Part shown: positions 34,851 to 45,589 of the stretch, piece after piece
Layout of the letters: each line of letters starts with the position of its first letter
Position numbering within the stretch: position 1 is the first letter of the stretch
Assembly: GCA_030765065.1 (NCBI GenBank)
Contig: CM060990.1
Location: 280,639,341 to 280,703,340 of the forward strand
From: Deroplatys truncata
Lineage: Eukaryota > Arthropoda > Insecta > Mantodea > Mantidae
Direction of reading: 5' to 3'
Length of the DNA: 64,000 nucleotides
Program-made: the position numbers and the translations under genes
Notes under the pieces: generated by a model
Databases searched by the model: none
Seen by the model: only the letters and a program-made list of their open reading frames with translations
What the model was told of the DNA's origin: nothing

Positions 34851-36272
34851 ATGAATAAGTCCTCGTATAAGGATATCATTCCTAGTATCTCGGGATATTC
34901 TTGTGGTAAATGCTGTAAGAAGTTCCTCCGTGGATATGATAAAAGACGACATGAGCTACGTTGTAAAAAGCTCTTCAAGTGTAAATATTGTAATGTAGCC
35001 TTCAAAGATAGTTATAAGGGTCGTCGACACGAAGATGCGTGTGAAATAAACAGACCTGAGAAGAAACGTAGATTAGAACCGTCAAAGCAAGAGTTGTTAT
35101 CTACGATGGAGGAGTGTGACATGAAAGAATATGAAACTTCATTCCATGGACGCTTGAAATCGTATTTTATACGATGTGAATCAACTAAGGATCTGAATAT
35201 ATACCTGCATGAAGCAAAACAGCGGATAATCCAAGCTGTGCATAAAGAGCTTGGTATTCAAAAGAGTTTGAAAATTAATCTGTTAGCTGAGTGTAGATTT
35301 GGTAACAGTATCGGAGAAACCTGTGACAAGACATTTAAAACCAGAAATCAAGCTGTTTTCCTAGAAACGGATCTGGACTCTATGCTGGAAACCAAAATGA
35401 AGAAATTGGTTACTGAAATGGAGGAATCACAACTAAAGGGAAGCAACTGGGCTCTGCTTGCTGTGGAAGGGGTGCGCCTTCGTATCAACAAGTTCAACCC
35501 GTTACGAGGAAGTAGCTACATACCACTACCGCCATCTGTTGAAGCAAGAAAAGCCTGCATTAACATCCAGAATTTAACTGATGAGCTATGCTTTATGTAC
35601 TCTGTATTAGCTAAATTCATAGGAAAGAATGCCCAACGGGTGAGCAAATATAAGAAACATCAAGATAAGTACGACTTCAGCTGTGTTTCCTATCCTACTC
35701 CGCTTTCTCAAATACCTAAATTCGAGAAGCTTAATAGGATGTCTATCAACGTTTTCGGCCTGGATGAGAAGCATGAAGTGTATCCGATAAAGGTTGCTGA
35801 CACTGAACTACCTGACCACTGTGACCTCCTGCTATTGAGTGACAGTAGTGGAAAACATCACTATGTATATATCAAGAATTTTGAGAAGCTCGTTCGACGT
35901 CAAAAAACTAAGCATGATGGAGTGATATATACCTGTAAGCGGTGCTTTACACATTTTGACAACCGATATGGCCGAAGTGGGCTGGAAAAACTGGAAGAAC
36001 ATGCAGTCATCTGCAATCAGCATGGTGTTGCAAGGGTAGTTATGCCTACAAAGGACAAATCAATTGTACAGTTTAAAAATTTTGAAAGGATGTTGAAACT
36101 ACCTTACGTCATCTATGCGGATTTTGAGAGTATCCTCACTCCATGTCATACGTGTATTCCCTGTCCTGAAACTTCCTATACAACCCTTTATCAAGAGCAC
36201 ACAGCAATGAGCTTCTGTGTTTACGTTAAACCATCAAACAACGTTGAACATCTGGAAACTGGTTCTTCCTAA
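34851..36272 (+). pseudogene. Polymerase piece 1: zinc fingers to ExoI (right arm)
   Basis: Open N-terminal stretch, identical or nearly so to the left-arm piece. It starts at the first ATG (MNKSSYKD), 39 bases inside a longer open frame that begins at a TTG. Zinc-finger-like pairs, the FHGRL block and ExoI are all present. Confidence 0.85.
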
Positions 36273-36528
36273 GCATCCCTATATATATCGTGGTGTTGAT
36301 GCTGCTCAGAAGTTTATGGAATACCTGTCATTCCTTGCAAAGGAGATTTATAATATATACAAATCTGTCATGCCCCTGAAACTTACAGATCAACAGCAGT
36401 TGGATTTCAGCGCCTCTACAGTATGCTACTTGTGTGGAAAAACCTTTACTGAGGAGAACTATAAAGTACGCGACCATGATCACATCAGTGGTGAATATCG
36501 GGGAGTCTGCATAATGAATGTAATTTAG
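36217..36528 (+). pseudogene. Polymerase piece 2: endonuclease VII-like HNH segment (right arm)
   Basis: Carries CYLCGKTF and VRDHDHISGEYRG as in the left arm, in the second frame, and ends at a TAG created by the shared frame change near 36505. Confidence 0.8.
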
Positions 36529-36625
36529 CCTGCAAAACACCTAAATATATCCCTGTCTTCATGCACAACCTCAGTGGATATGACTCACACTTCATGTTAA
36601 GGAGCTGGGATGTACAAGTGAGCGG

Positions 36626-37384
36626 GTGGAAGTAATTCCTAGCTCTGAAGAAAGCTATATATCATTCTCCAAGTATGTTGGAGATATAAAGCTCCGGTTT
36701 GTGGATAGTTTTCGGTTCCTGAGTACAAGCTTGGATAAGCTGGTAAAAAATCTAACATCGTACCCTGAAACATTGAAGTACTTCGGAGAAGACAAGTTGA
36801 AGTTGATGACCCGTAAGGGTGTACTTCCCTATGATTACAGCACTTCATGGGACGTCTTGAACGAAACCTGCTTACCTCCTAAGGACTCCTTCTACAATGA
36901 ATTAAATGAAGAGGAAATTAGTGATGCTGACTACGATCATGCTAAAAATGTATGGGAGCTGTTTAATGTCAGAAACCTGGGCGAGTACAGCGACCTCTAC
37001 TTAATCTCTGATGTGCTTCTCCTAGCTGATGTCTTTGAGACATTTAGGGAGCAAACACTTAAAACACACAAAGTCGACCCTGCACATTATTTTACCTCTC
37101 CAGGACTTACATGGGATGCCATGTTACTGTACACTGGAATTCAGCTGGAATTGTTACAGGATTATGATCAATTACTCATGGTGGAATCTGGCATAAGAGG
37201 AGGTTTATGTCAAGTTTCCCACCGCTATGCAGAGGCTAATAACACCTACATGGAGAAGTATGATCCGTCGAGACCAACCCAATTTATTACCTATGAAGAC
37301 GCCAACAACCAATATGGGTGGGCAATGAGTCACGCTCTCCCTTATGGTGGATTTGAGTGCGTATCGCCTGAAAAATTGACTTAG
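36626..37384 (+). pseudogene. Polymerase piece 3a: ExoIII and motif A (right arm)
   Basis: Open for about 252 codons with ExoIII (YLISDVLLLADVFE, Asp retained) and motif A (EDANNQYGWAM). It is cut by the arm-specific one-base loss in an A run before 37382. Confidence 0.85.
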
Positions 37385-37491
37385 AAAGACTACAAGAAGA
37401 TGATCCTTACGGCTACATATTAGAAGTCGACATCGAGTATCCTGCAGAACTTCACGATCTACACAACGATCTACCTTTCCTGCCTGAGTGT

Positions 37492-37890
37492 ATGACGCCT
37501 AAGGACTCTCCTACAAAGAAACTGATACCTCATCTAGGACCTCGAAATAAGTATGTACTACATTACATGGCGTTGAAGCAAGCTCTTGATCATGGACTAC
37601 GGTTAACAAAATTCCATCGTGTGCTACAATTCCAACAGTCTCGATGGTTAAAACCGTATGTGGAATTTAACAACAGACTACGACAACAGGCCTCAAATGA
37701 TTTTGAGAAGGATCTCTACAAATTGTTCAACAATGCTATGTTCGGAAAAACTATGGAGAACCTGCGTAAACGTATGGATATACGGCTGGTGGCAAATGAG
37801 AAGACTCTGGAAAAGTTAACTGCAAAGCCAACGTTTATCGACAGGATGATATATGCTTCTAATCTAGCTGCTGTACATATGGCCTCCTGA
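37492..37890 (+). pseudogene. Polymerase piece 3b: motif B (right arm)
   Basis: Contains FNNAMFGKTMENL (motif B). It ends at an in-frame TGA in the place of an Arg codon of the left arm, consistent with a CpG transition. Confidence 0.85.
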
Positions 37891-38142
37891 CAGATCGTGT
37901 TCAACAAGCCTATATACATCGGTATGAGTGTGTTGGATATCTCCAAGACATTAATGTACCGGTATCACTATGATGTGTTGCTACCGTATTATGGAGCTGA
38001 AAACCTGAAGCTTATGTATATGGACACTGATTCGTTCATTCATCGTGTTACAACTGAAGATGTGTACCAGGATAAGCTACGTTTTCTTGAGCACCTAGAT
38101 ACTGCTGATTATCCTACAAGCATATATGCTATTCACCTCTAA
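37891..38142 (+). pseudogene. Polymerase piece 3c: motif C (right arm)
   Basis: Same frame as piece 3b, after the TGA. It holds motif C, YMDTDSF, with both aspartates, and ends at the shared frame change near 38130. Confidence 0.85.
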
Positions 38143-38219
38143 ACAAGAAGGTACTTGGGAAATTTAAAAATGAGGCTAATGGTAAAATCATTCAACGCTT
38201 TGTAGGGCTACGACCGAAA

Positions 38220-38501
38220 ATATATGCCCTAGATATCGACGGTTCAATGATAAAAAAGATTAAAGGTATAAAACGTAGTGCTATTAAGCAGTACGTCACG
38301 TTCGAGAGCTATACTGACTGCCTTAAAACCAGAGAAATTATCAGAATGCCCATGAATCTGATCCTGTCGCGACAGCATGCTCTTGCCACAGTACAAGTGA
38401 ATAAAATTACATTGACACCATACGGCGATAAAAGAATTATTGCTGAGGACGGTATAACGACATACGCCTATGGACATTACAGCATTACAAGTAGTGCATA
38501 A
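38220..38501 (+). pseudogene. Polymerase piece 4: C-terminal tail (right arm)
   Basis: Mirror of 25539-25820. It contains IKGIKRSAIK and the AEDGI...AYGHY end. An ATG codon at the left-arm equivalent position reads ATA here. Confidence 0.8.
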
Positions 38502-38956
38502 GAGAATGTAAGTCGAATATGAAGATTTTCTCGTGAGTCTACAATCTTAAAAAAATGAAGGTTATCCGTGTGCTGTATATGCAGCTAGCTGACGACCGAT
38601 GAAGAAAGAAGAAGATGGAAGGGGAGGTGGTAACCCTGCCATTAGGAGCAATCCTAGTGCTAGTCTCAAGCCTAGATAAAAAGGGGAGAGACGCCTACAA
38701 CGAACTAAAATAAAGGTATGTTGACGTAAACTTTTCAATTAAAACTCTCGAATAATAAAACCTGAATAAAACATTGCAATTTCACTAAAAGAAAGCTGAG
38801 GTTATCTTTGGTTAGCCAGATTAGGTTAGTCGATGACTGAGTAGAATAGATGATGAAAGGAACGTTTAGGATTGGTCGGGTTAATCTAGGCTAGGTTCTC
38901 GTACTTATTGTCTAAGTTATGAAGGATGGATTAGCTTAGATTACCTTAGCAATGGG
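38502..38956. other. Downstream flank of the right polymerase gene
   Basis: No gene. AATAAA at 38765-38770, about 265 bp after the stop, is a candidate polyadenylation signal. Confidence 0.45.
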
Positions 38957-39157
38957 CTGGTTACGTGTTGTTCTTACGTTTTGTTACTTGGTTACATAGT
39001 TGCTACGTGTTGTTACGTCGTGTGACGTTTCTGGTTACGTGATGTCACGTGATGTTGCGTGGTTACGTGCTTATGTTGCTTAGTATGACGTCTTGTCATG
39101 CTGTTATGTTACGTTGTGTTACGTGGTTACGTTTGTTGGTTACGTCTTGTTACGTGA
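38957..39157. repeat. GTTACGT motif cluster (right arm)
   Basis: Mirror of 24884-25085. More than ten GTTACGT-like heptamers in about 200 bp. Confidence 0.6.
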
Positions 39158-39375
39158 TTATGTTAGGAATGAATAGACAATGAGAAGATTCAGAACATAC
39201 AAGGTGGGAATAGGTTAGGACGTATACTTCGCTGTAAACCGATATACAGTTTGTCCCTCCCCGTTTCGCGCACTAGTTTAACATATATAAAGTTTGTAAG
39301 GATTAGAAAATAAGTATATAAAAGTGTTGCGGCGCTGGATGATAAAAGTTTTATAATCGAATTACTCTCTATATT

Positions 39376-40643
39376 GCCGTATAACCCTACATTCCTCCTC
39401 CTTCAACCCCTGTTTATCCTTGTATCTCTCCCGTTTTCCATATTTCTCCCATATAAACGTATACTCTACTCCTCAAACCATGTCTAGACTAGCACCTCTC
39501 CTCGTATGCCCTACCGCTCTCATATAAATGCATTTTCCTCCTTGAAGACTCTCTCAACCTAGCACCTACCTTCGTTTTCCCTATCTTTTCCCATATAAAC
39601 GCATACTCTGTCATTCAGACCTTCCTGTCTAGCCTAACACTTCTCCTCATATTCCCCCACCTCTCTCATATAAGACGCATTCCCTACTTCAACCCTGTCT
39701 AGTCTAGCATCGACCCTCGTATTCCCTATCTCTCACATATAAACGCCTACTCTATCATTCAAAACTCCTAGCCTAATACCTCTCCTCGTTTCACTATCTC
39801 GCTCATATAAAACGCCATATTCTACCCTTCAAGTCCTGTTTAGTATAACATCTTTCCTTGTATTCCCTATCTCTCTCGTATAAAGCGTATCCCTCCCTCC
39901 TTTAGCATCTGACTAGCCTAGCATCAGCCCTGGTATTCCCTATCTCTCCCCTATAAACGCATTTTCCTCCTTGAACTGTCGCATCTACCCTCGTTTTCCC
40001 TATCCCTCCCCATATAAACGCAAAAGTAGCCCCCGCTTCTGTCTATCATACCATCTGTTCCCATTTTCCATATATTCCTCATATAATCGTATACCGTACT
40101 CCTTAACCTCTGTCTACACTAGCACCTCCCCTCGTATGCCCTATCTCTGTCGTATAAAGCATATCTCTCCCTCCTTCAGTCCCTGCTCTACCTCAGAACT
40201 CTCCTCGTTTTCCCTATCTCACCCATATAAACGCATTTTTCTCTCATTGAAGGTTCTCTCAACCTAGCATATACCCTCGTTTTCCTCGTCTCTTCATATA
40301 AAAAGCCATACTCTACCTTCAAACCCTGAATAGTCTAGTACCTCTCCACGTATCCCCTATCTCTCCTGTATATATGTTCATATTCCCCTGCTTCAGCATC
40401 TGTCTATCCTAGCATCTGTTCACGTTTTCCCTATCTTTCCCATATAAATGCATATTCCATATCTCAAATCCTATCTAGTCTAACACTTCTCCTCGTATTC
40501 CACGTATCTCTCATATAAGGCATATCCCCATTCCTTCAACCTCTATCTAGCCTAGCATCGATCCTCGTAGTCCCTATCTTCCCCATATAAACGCATTTTC
40601 CTCCGCATCCACCCTCGTTTTCCCTATCCTTTCCCATATAAAC
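39376..40643 (+). repeat. 70-bp subterminal minisatellite of element 2 (right)
   Basis: Mirror of 23398-24665. On this strand units read CCTAGCACCTCTCCTCG, then CCCTATCTCTCCCATATAAA, matching the satellite module in the same orientation as the flanking array. Module spacing is 69 bp (for example 39488, 39557, 39626), close to the 70-bp spacing in satellite monomers (3113, 3183, 3253). Confidence 0.9.
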
Positions 40644-40680
40644 GCAAAAAGTGGGCCAGGTCTGTCCTACCTACCCTACT

Positions 40681-40686
40681 CCGGTA
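40681..40686. other. Target-site duplication CCGGTA, right copy
   Basis: Direct repeat of 23354-23359, after which the satellite continues in phase. Confidence 0.85.
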
Positions 40687-43600
40687 CTGTACAAAACATC
40701 TGCTTAAGTGTTAAAACTGCTTTAAAACTACATAGAGAGACTTTCAAAGTGTCCTGAAAAATCTTAAAAGACTGCACCAATACCCCAAAAACACCTGCTC
40801 CAGCTTCGAAAATGCCTTTGACACAACTGATATTAGCTTGCCCGTTTTCCAGAATGTCCTGAAAGCCTGTGCCATGCCAGAAATACTCTAAAAGGGACTA
40901 AAAGTACTTGCTGCTGCTCCTCAAGAGCCCCTAAATGGACACTAATATGCGCCACAGTTCCTACTCCAGTGGCTAAAACACCTTCGAAAATGTTCTATAA
41001 AATTCAGTACAATTCCGGCAACAATGTCAGAAATACCTTCGGAAAGACTATACCATACCCAAAAATAGCTGCTTCGGTGTCTTAAAATGTACGATAAAAT
41101 GCAAAATTGTCTTAAAAGAATCCCTGATATGCTATAAAATACCCGCTCCAGTACCCAGAAGGCTGTAAAAGTGGTTGCAATATCTTCAAGGAATCATGAA
41201 ATTCACCAAGAATTGAGGGGGGAAACCTGCTTTAGAGCCGTAAATGCTCGTAAAAATGGTCCCAAAATAGCTGTGTCAAGGCCTGAAATGCCGTAAGCTT
41301 TCTCGAAAGGATTGTAAACCTGCTCGAAATCACTGTAAAGAAATCAGAATACTATAAAAACCTGTGCTAATACCGTTAAAATACCTGCTCCTTTTTGTAA
41401 AGGAAACCCTAAGAACACCTCAAAAACCAGTGGCAATACCATGAAAACACCTCCACTCGCAGTTAAATACCTTTGAAACACCTGAAATTATCCTGTCCGT
41501 TTCTAAAATGGCGTAAAGCCTGTAACCGGATGCTAAATGCCTATTCCACTGCATCAAACTACCGTCAGAATACTTGCAAGGTAAGCTAAAACAGCCCCAA
41601 AATAGTTTATAAGTGCCTCCCGAAGTATATATAGCTACACCAGTGTTCTAAGTACTTCTTAAAGCTATTCCACCCGCTATCGCTATCTCTCCCATGTAAA
41701 CGCATATTCCACCCCTCACCCCCTATCTAGCGTAGCATTTCTTCTCGTTTTCCCTATCTCTCCCATTGAAAATGCATATTCAAACCTTCAAACCGCCTCT
41801 AGCCCAGCAGCTCTCATCATATTCCTATCTTCTCCCGATATAAACGCATGAAATCCTGTACCAGTACCATAAAAATACCTCCTAGAGTTACTAACAAAGC
41901 TTCAAAAATGCCTAAAAATACAGTGCCAATACCATGAAAATAGCTACATTAGTTTCTATATCCCCTTCAGTATATCTCAAAACTCACTGCCAATACCATG
42001 AAAATACCATTCCTGTTTTGTAAAAACCATCATAATACTCTAAAAAGATGTGCCCATGCCTCATCCAAGTTTCCTTCAAAGAGCCCCAAGTACTCCTACC
42101 AGTACCCTCAAGAACAACTACTTAAGTGGTAAAAATTCATTAAAAAGAACACAAACCTTCAAAAAGTTCTGAAAAACCTTAAAAGCCTGTACCAATACCC
42201 CGAAAACACCTGCTCTGGTTTCCAAAATGCTTTTAAGGCACCTGGAATTCTCCTGCCCGTTTACCAGAATGCCCAGGAAAGCCCGTGTCCCTACTTCAAA
42301 TGCTCTAAAAAAAAAGAATGACAATCGGTCCACCTGTGACTGAAAAGCCCATAAATAGACACCAACATGCTGTATAAAACCTACCCCACTGGCTAATATA
42401 CCTTCGGAAATGTTTTAAAAATGCACTATAGTTGCTGCAGCTGAAAGCCTGTAAAAGTGGTTACAATATCCGCAAAGGATCGTGAAATGTACTAAGATAT
42501 CCGGGACAAATACGTGCTTCAGAACCGTAAATGCTCGTAAAAGTGCTCCCAAAGTAGTTGTGCCAGGGCATAAAAATCTGCAAAAGTTGACTACGGCACT
42601 GGAAAAATGCTCGAAATCAGTGGAAAAATATCATAATATTATGAAAACCCATACCAATACCTTGACGATACCTGCTCCTTTGTAAAGGAAACGCTACGAA
42701 TACCTCAACAAACCAATTGAAATACCATATAAATACATGCAGTGAAGGCTAAAATACCTTTGAAACACCTGAAATTATCCTGCCCGTGTTCCAAAATGTC
42801 CTAAAGATTGTAAGAGGATGCTAAATGCCTATTCCACTGCATTAAAGTACTATCAGAATATCTGCAAAGTAAGCTAAAAGTGTCCTCAAAATAGCTTATA
42901 AGTGCCTACTGAAATATCTACTGCTATACCGGTGTTCGAAGTACCTCTTAAACTATTACACTCCTCCCAAAAACATCCCTTATTGCCTTCAATCCCTGTC
43001 TAGCCTAGCATCTCTTCTCTTATTCCCTACCGCTCCCATATAAACGCATATTCTACCCCTCAATGTCAGTCTAGCCTAGCATCTCTCCTGTTTTTCCCTA
43101 TCTCTCCCATATAAAATACATATCTACCCTTCAAACCCTGTCTAACTTGGCAACTTTCCACGTATTCTTATCTTTCTCCATATTAACGCAGGGAACCCCG
43201 TACTAATACCATGAAAATACCTTCTACAGTTTCTAAAAGAACCTTCAGAAGTACCTCAAAAAGCAGTTCCAATGACATGAAAAACTTATATTCGCTTCTA
43301 AGAACCCTTCAGAATATCTAAAAATACCCAGTGCCAATACCACGAAAATACCTCCTCCTGTTTTGCAAGCACCATCAGAATGCTCTAAAAACGTGTGCCC
43401 CTGCCACATCCATAGCCAAAAGTACCTTTAAAGAGCCCCAAATACTCCTGTCAGTGCCCTCAAAAATACGGCATAAGTGTTAAAATACTTTAAAGACAAC
43501 ATAAAAAACATTCAACATTTTCTGAAAAATCTTAAAAGCCGGTACCAATACCCGAAAATACCTGCTCCGGTTTCGAAAATACTCTTAAAATACTGAAATT

Positions 43601-44382
43601 CTCCGGCCAGTTACCAAGTGTCCTGAGAGGCTGTGTCCTCACCTCAAATGCTCTAAAGAGCGATTGAAAATACTTGCTACTTTAACTAAAAGGGGCATAA
43701 ATGGACACTAACCTGCGCTACAAATCCTATACCCGTGGCTAAAAAACTTCTGAAAATGTTCTAAAAAATGCAATACAATTCCTGATCCAGTGTCTAAAAT
43801 ACCTTCGAAATGCCTACACCACACCCCAAAATAGCTGTTTTGGTGTCCACAAATGTACGATAAACACTAAATTGTCTTCAAAGAATCCCTGACTTGCTCC
43901 AGTACCCAGAAAGCCTGTAAAAGTGGTTACAATATCTTCAAAGAATCACGAAATGTACCAAGCTATCCGGGAAGAGAAACTTGCTTCAGAACCGTAAATG
44001 ATCGTAAAAATGCTCCCAAAATAGCTGTGTTAGGACCCGAAATGTCGATAAAATTTCTGAAAAGGACTGGAAAAATGCTCGAAATCACTGTAAGAATATC
44101 ACAATACTACAAAATTCTATGCCAATACCTTAAAAATACCCGCTCCTATTTGTAAAGGAAACCCTAAGAACCCCAAACCAACTAGTAGTAATAGCATGAA
44201 AATACATGCACTGACGGCTAAAATACCTTTAAAGTACCTGAATTATCCTGCCGGTGTTCTAAAATGTCCTAAAGCCTGTAATATGATGCTAAATGCTTAT
44301 TCCATTGCATCAAACAGCCGTCAGAATACCTGCAAGCTAAGCTAAAACAGAGCCCAGAATAGTTTATAAGCGCCTCCCGAAA
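40687..44382 (+). repeat. Satellite array, block 3
   Basis: About two and a half monomers with landmarks near 41638 and 42929. The second monomer is about 150-190 bp short because of an internal deletion near 42435. No gene supported. Confidence 0.9.
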
Positions 44383-44522
44383 TACACACTGTCGTTTGTG
44401 AAAATTGCAAAACTAAGAAAAATACGCATGAATTCAATGAATTTAATACCACAGGTTAGGTACATGACAAGTAAATAATGATAAACTTTTCAAATCTATA
44501 CATGACCTTTAAGGTCTAATTT

Positions 44523-45237
44523 TCAGTATTTGGTGTGGCCTCCATGCGCTGATATTAGAGCTGATATTCGCCGTGGCATTGAATCAAAAAGGTTCTGAAT
44601 AAGTTCCTGAGGGATTTCCCTCCACGCAGTTTGTGTTCAAGTCCACCAGTCCGTGACACTGGTTACTGGAGGACCGTGGCGCACCCGGCGCCGAGCAACC
44701 ATATCCCAAACATGTTCGATGGGCGACATGTCAGGCGAACGTGCAGGCCAGGGAAGCAATAGTACCCGTCGCTCTTCGAAGAAGGCTTGTACATTCCTCG
44801 CAATATGTGGCTGGGCATTGCCCTGTTGAAATGTGGCCTGTGGAGATGCCTGAAGCAGGGGGAGTACCTCAGACTCTACAACCGCCGTTAGGTATCGGTT
44901 GCTGTTCAAAGTGCCCTCAATTCGTAGAAAGCGAGATCGGTTGTTGTAACCATGGCGCCCCAAACTATCACCCTTGGTGTTTTCCGCTATGCCGCTCAAC
45001 AATGTAGCCCTCCAGGTTGCGCTCACCACGGTACCGCCGGGCACGAACGCGGCCATCACTCGTCCGAAAAGACTACATTTTGCCACTGAGCACACCAGAG
45101 ACGGTGTTCACGTGCCCATTGCAGTCGGAGGAGCTCGGGGTTTCTGCACAATGGAAGTCGATTAAATGGCATGCATGCAAGCAGTCCAACCTGCAGCAGA
45201 CGCCAACGAACCGTTGCAGTGCTCCAGCGTCGAGCCA
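44523..45237 (-). pseudogene. Tc1-like transposase, middle and C-terminal part
   Basis: Minus-strand remains of the DDE transposase after the LINE insertion point. Recognisable parts are LARRWSTATVRWRLL and QWQNVVFSDE (first catalytic Asp), then QQGNAQPHIARNV, where the second catalytic Asp expected in QQDNA is Gly. ARSPDMSPIEHVWDMV follows, and the usual end GGHTKY with a TGA at 44523-44525. Several frame changes break it, for example between the SDE motif and the following ATFQQGN segment. The Asp-to-Gly change and frame damage make it inactive. Confidence 0.85.
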
Positions 45238-45245
45238 ACACTGTG

Positions 45246-45589
45246 GATGATGATGATGATGATGATGATGAGATGCAGTTTAAGGGCGCTAAACTGCTAA
45301 GGTCATCAGCGCCCTTACAATGTATAAAATATAAAGTCAAAAATATACAAGACGGGTAAAAAAAACGCATAATTAAAAAACGGGACACAAACCCGCGATG
45401 TCCAAAAAGCTAAAAACAACAACACACCAATCCCAAAAACCAAAACACTAAAAGCATAGGCAATAAAAGAGTAAAACGTGTCAAGAACTGTAGAATGCGA
45501 GGGACATGAGCGCCATATGTCCACTGGGGAGTAGAGTCCCCATTAAAACAGACAGAATAAAGATACAAAGCTAAAGGACGCTCAACGCA
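45246..45589 (-). repeat. LINE 3' UTR and (CAT)n tail
   Basis: On the plus strand (GAT)n at 45246-45271 is the tail. The adjacent sequence holds a hairpin (AAGGGCGCTAAACT, with GCGCCCTTA about 25 bp later) that could be a 3'-end recognition structure for the reverse transcriptase; that role is inferred. Confidence 0.7.

Larger units (their letters stand above)
34851..38501 (+). pseudogene. Protein-primed family-B DNA polymerase, frameshifted (right arm)
   Basis: Mirror copy of the left-arm gene with the same domain order. ExoI is at 36114-36128, the HNH cysteines at 36423-36446, ExoII at 36567-36584 and motif C at 38017-38034. It carries the same four frame changes (near 36271, 36505, 36598 and 38130). 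Two lesions are its own: a one-base loss in an A run just before 37382, giving an early stop, and a TGA at 37888-37890 where the left arm has an Arg codon. Gene direction is outward, toward the right terminus. It is more decayed than the left copy. Confidence 0.9.
23360..40680. mobile_element. Palindromic Polinton-like element 2 with a polymerase gene in each arm
   Basis: A 17,321-bp unit with perfect inverted termini starting AGTAGGGTAGGTAGGACAGA, flanked by CCGGTA on both sides. Arms are 23360-30348 and 33693-40680, with a 3.3-kb spacer. From the outside inward each arm holds a 70-bp minisatellite, an ACGTAAC-rich block, a family-B polymerase gene read outward, a triplicated TATA promoter and about 150-bp tandem units. 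The 6-bp duplication, 5'-AG ends and protein-primed polymerase identify the Polinton/Maverick superfamily. Integrase, ATPase, protease and capsid genes were looked for in both arms and the spacer and not found. The element is now defective in its polymerase frames and may always have depended on helpers. Confidence 0.85.
33693..40680 (-). repeat. Right arm of palindrome 2
   Basis: Inverted counterpart of 23360-30348 with roughly 1% differences. About a dozen amino-acid changes are visible over the 505-codon catalytic segment. Confidence 0.95.

Noticed and set aside
23360..40680. Palindromes as an assembly or sequencing fold-back artefact
   Set aside because: Fold-back artefacts would have near-identical arms without target duplications. 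Here the arms differ at scattered sites, spacers are unique, and 6-bp duplications lie at both outer ends with satellite resuming in phase. Read-level confirmation is still desirable.
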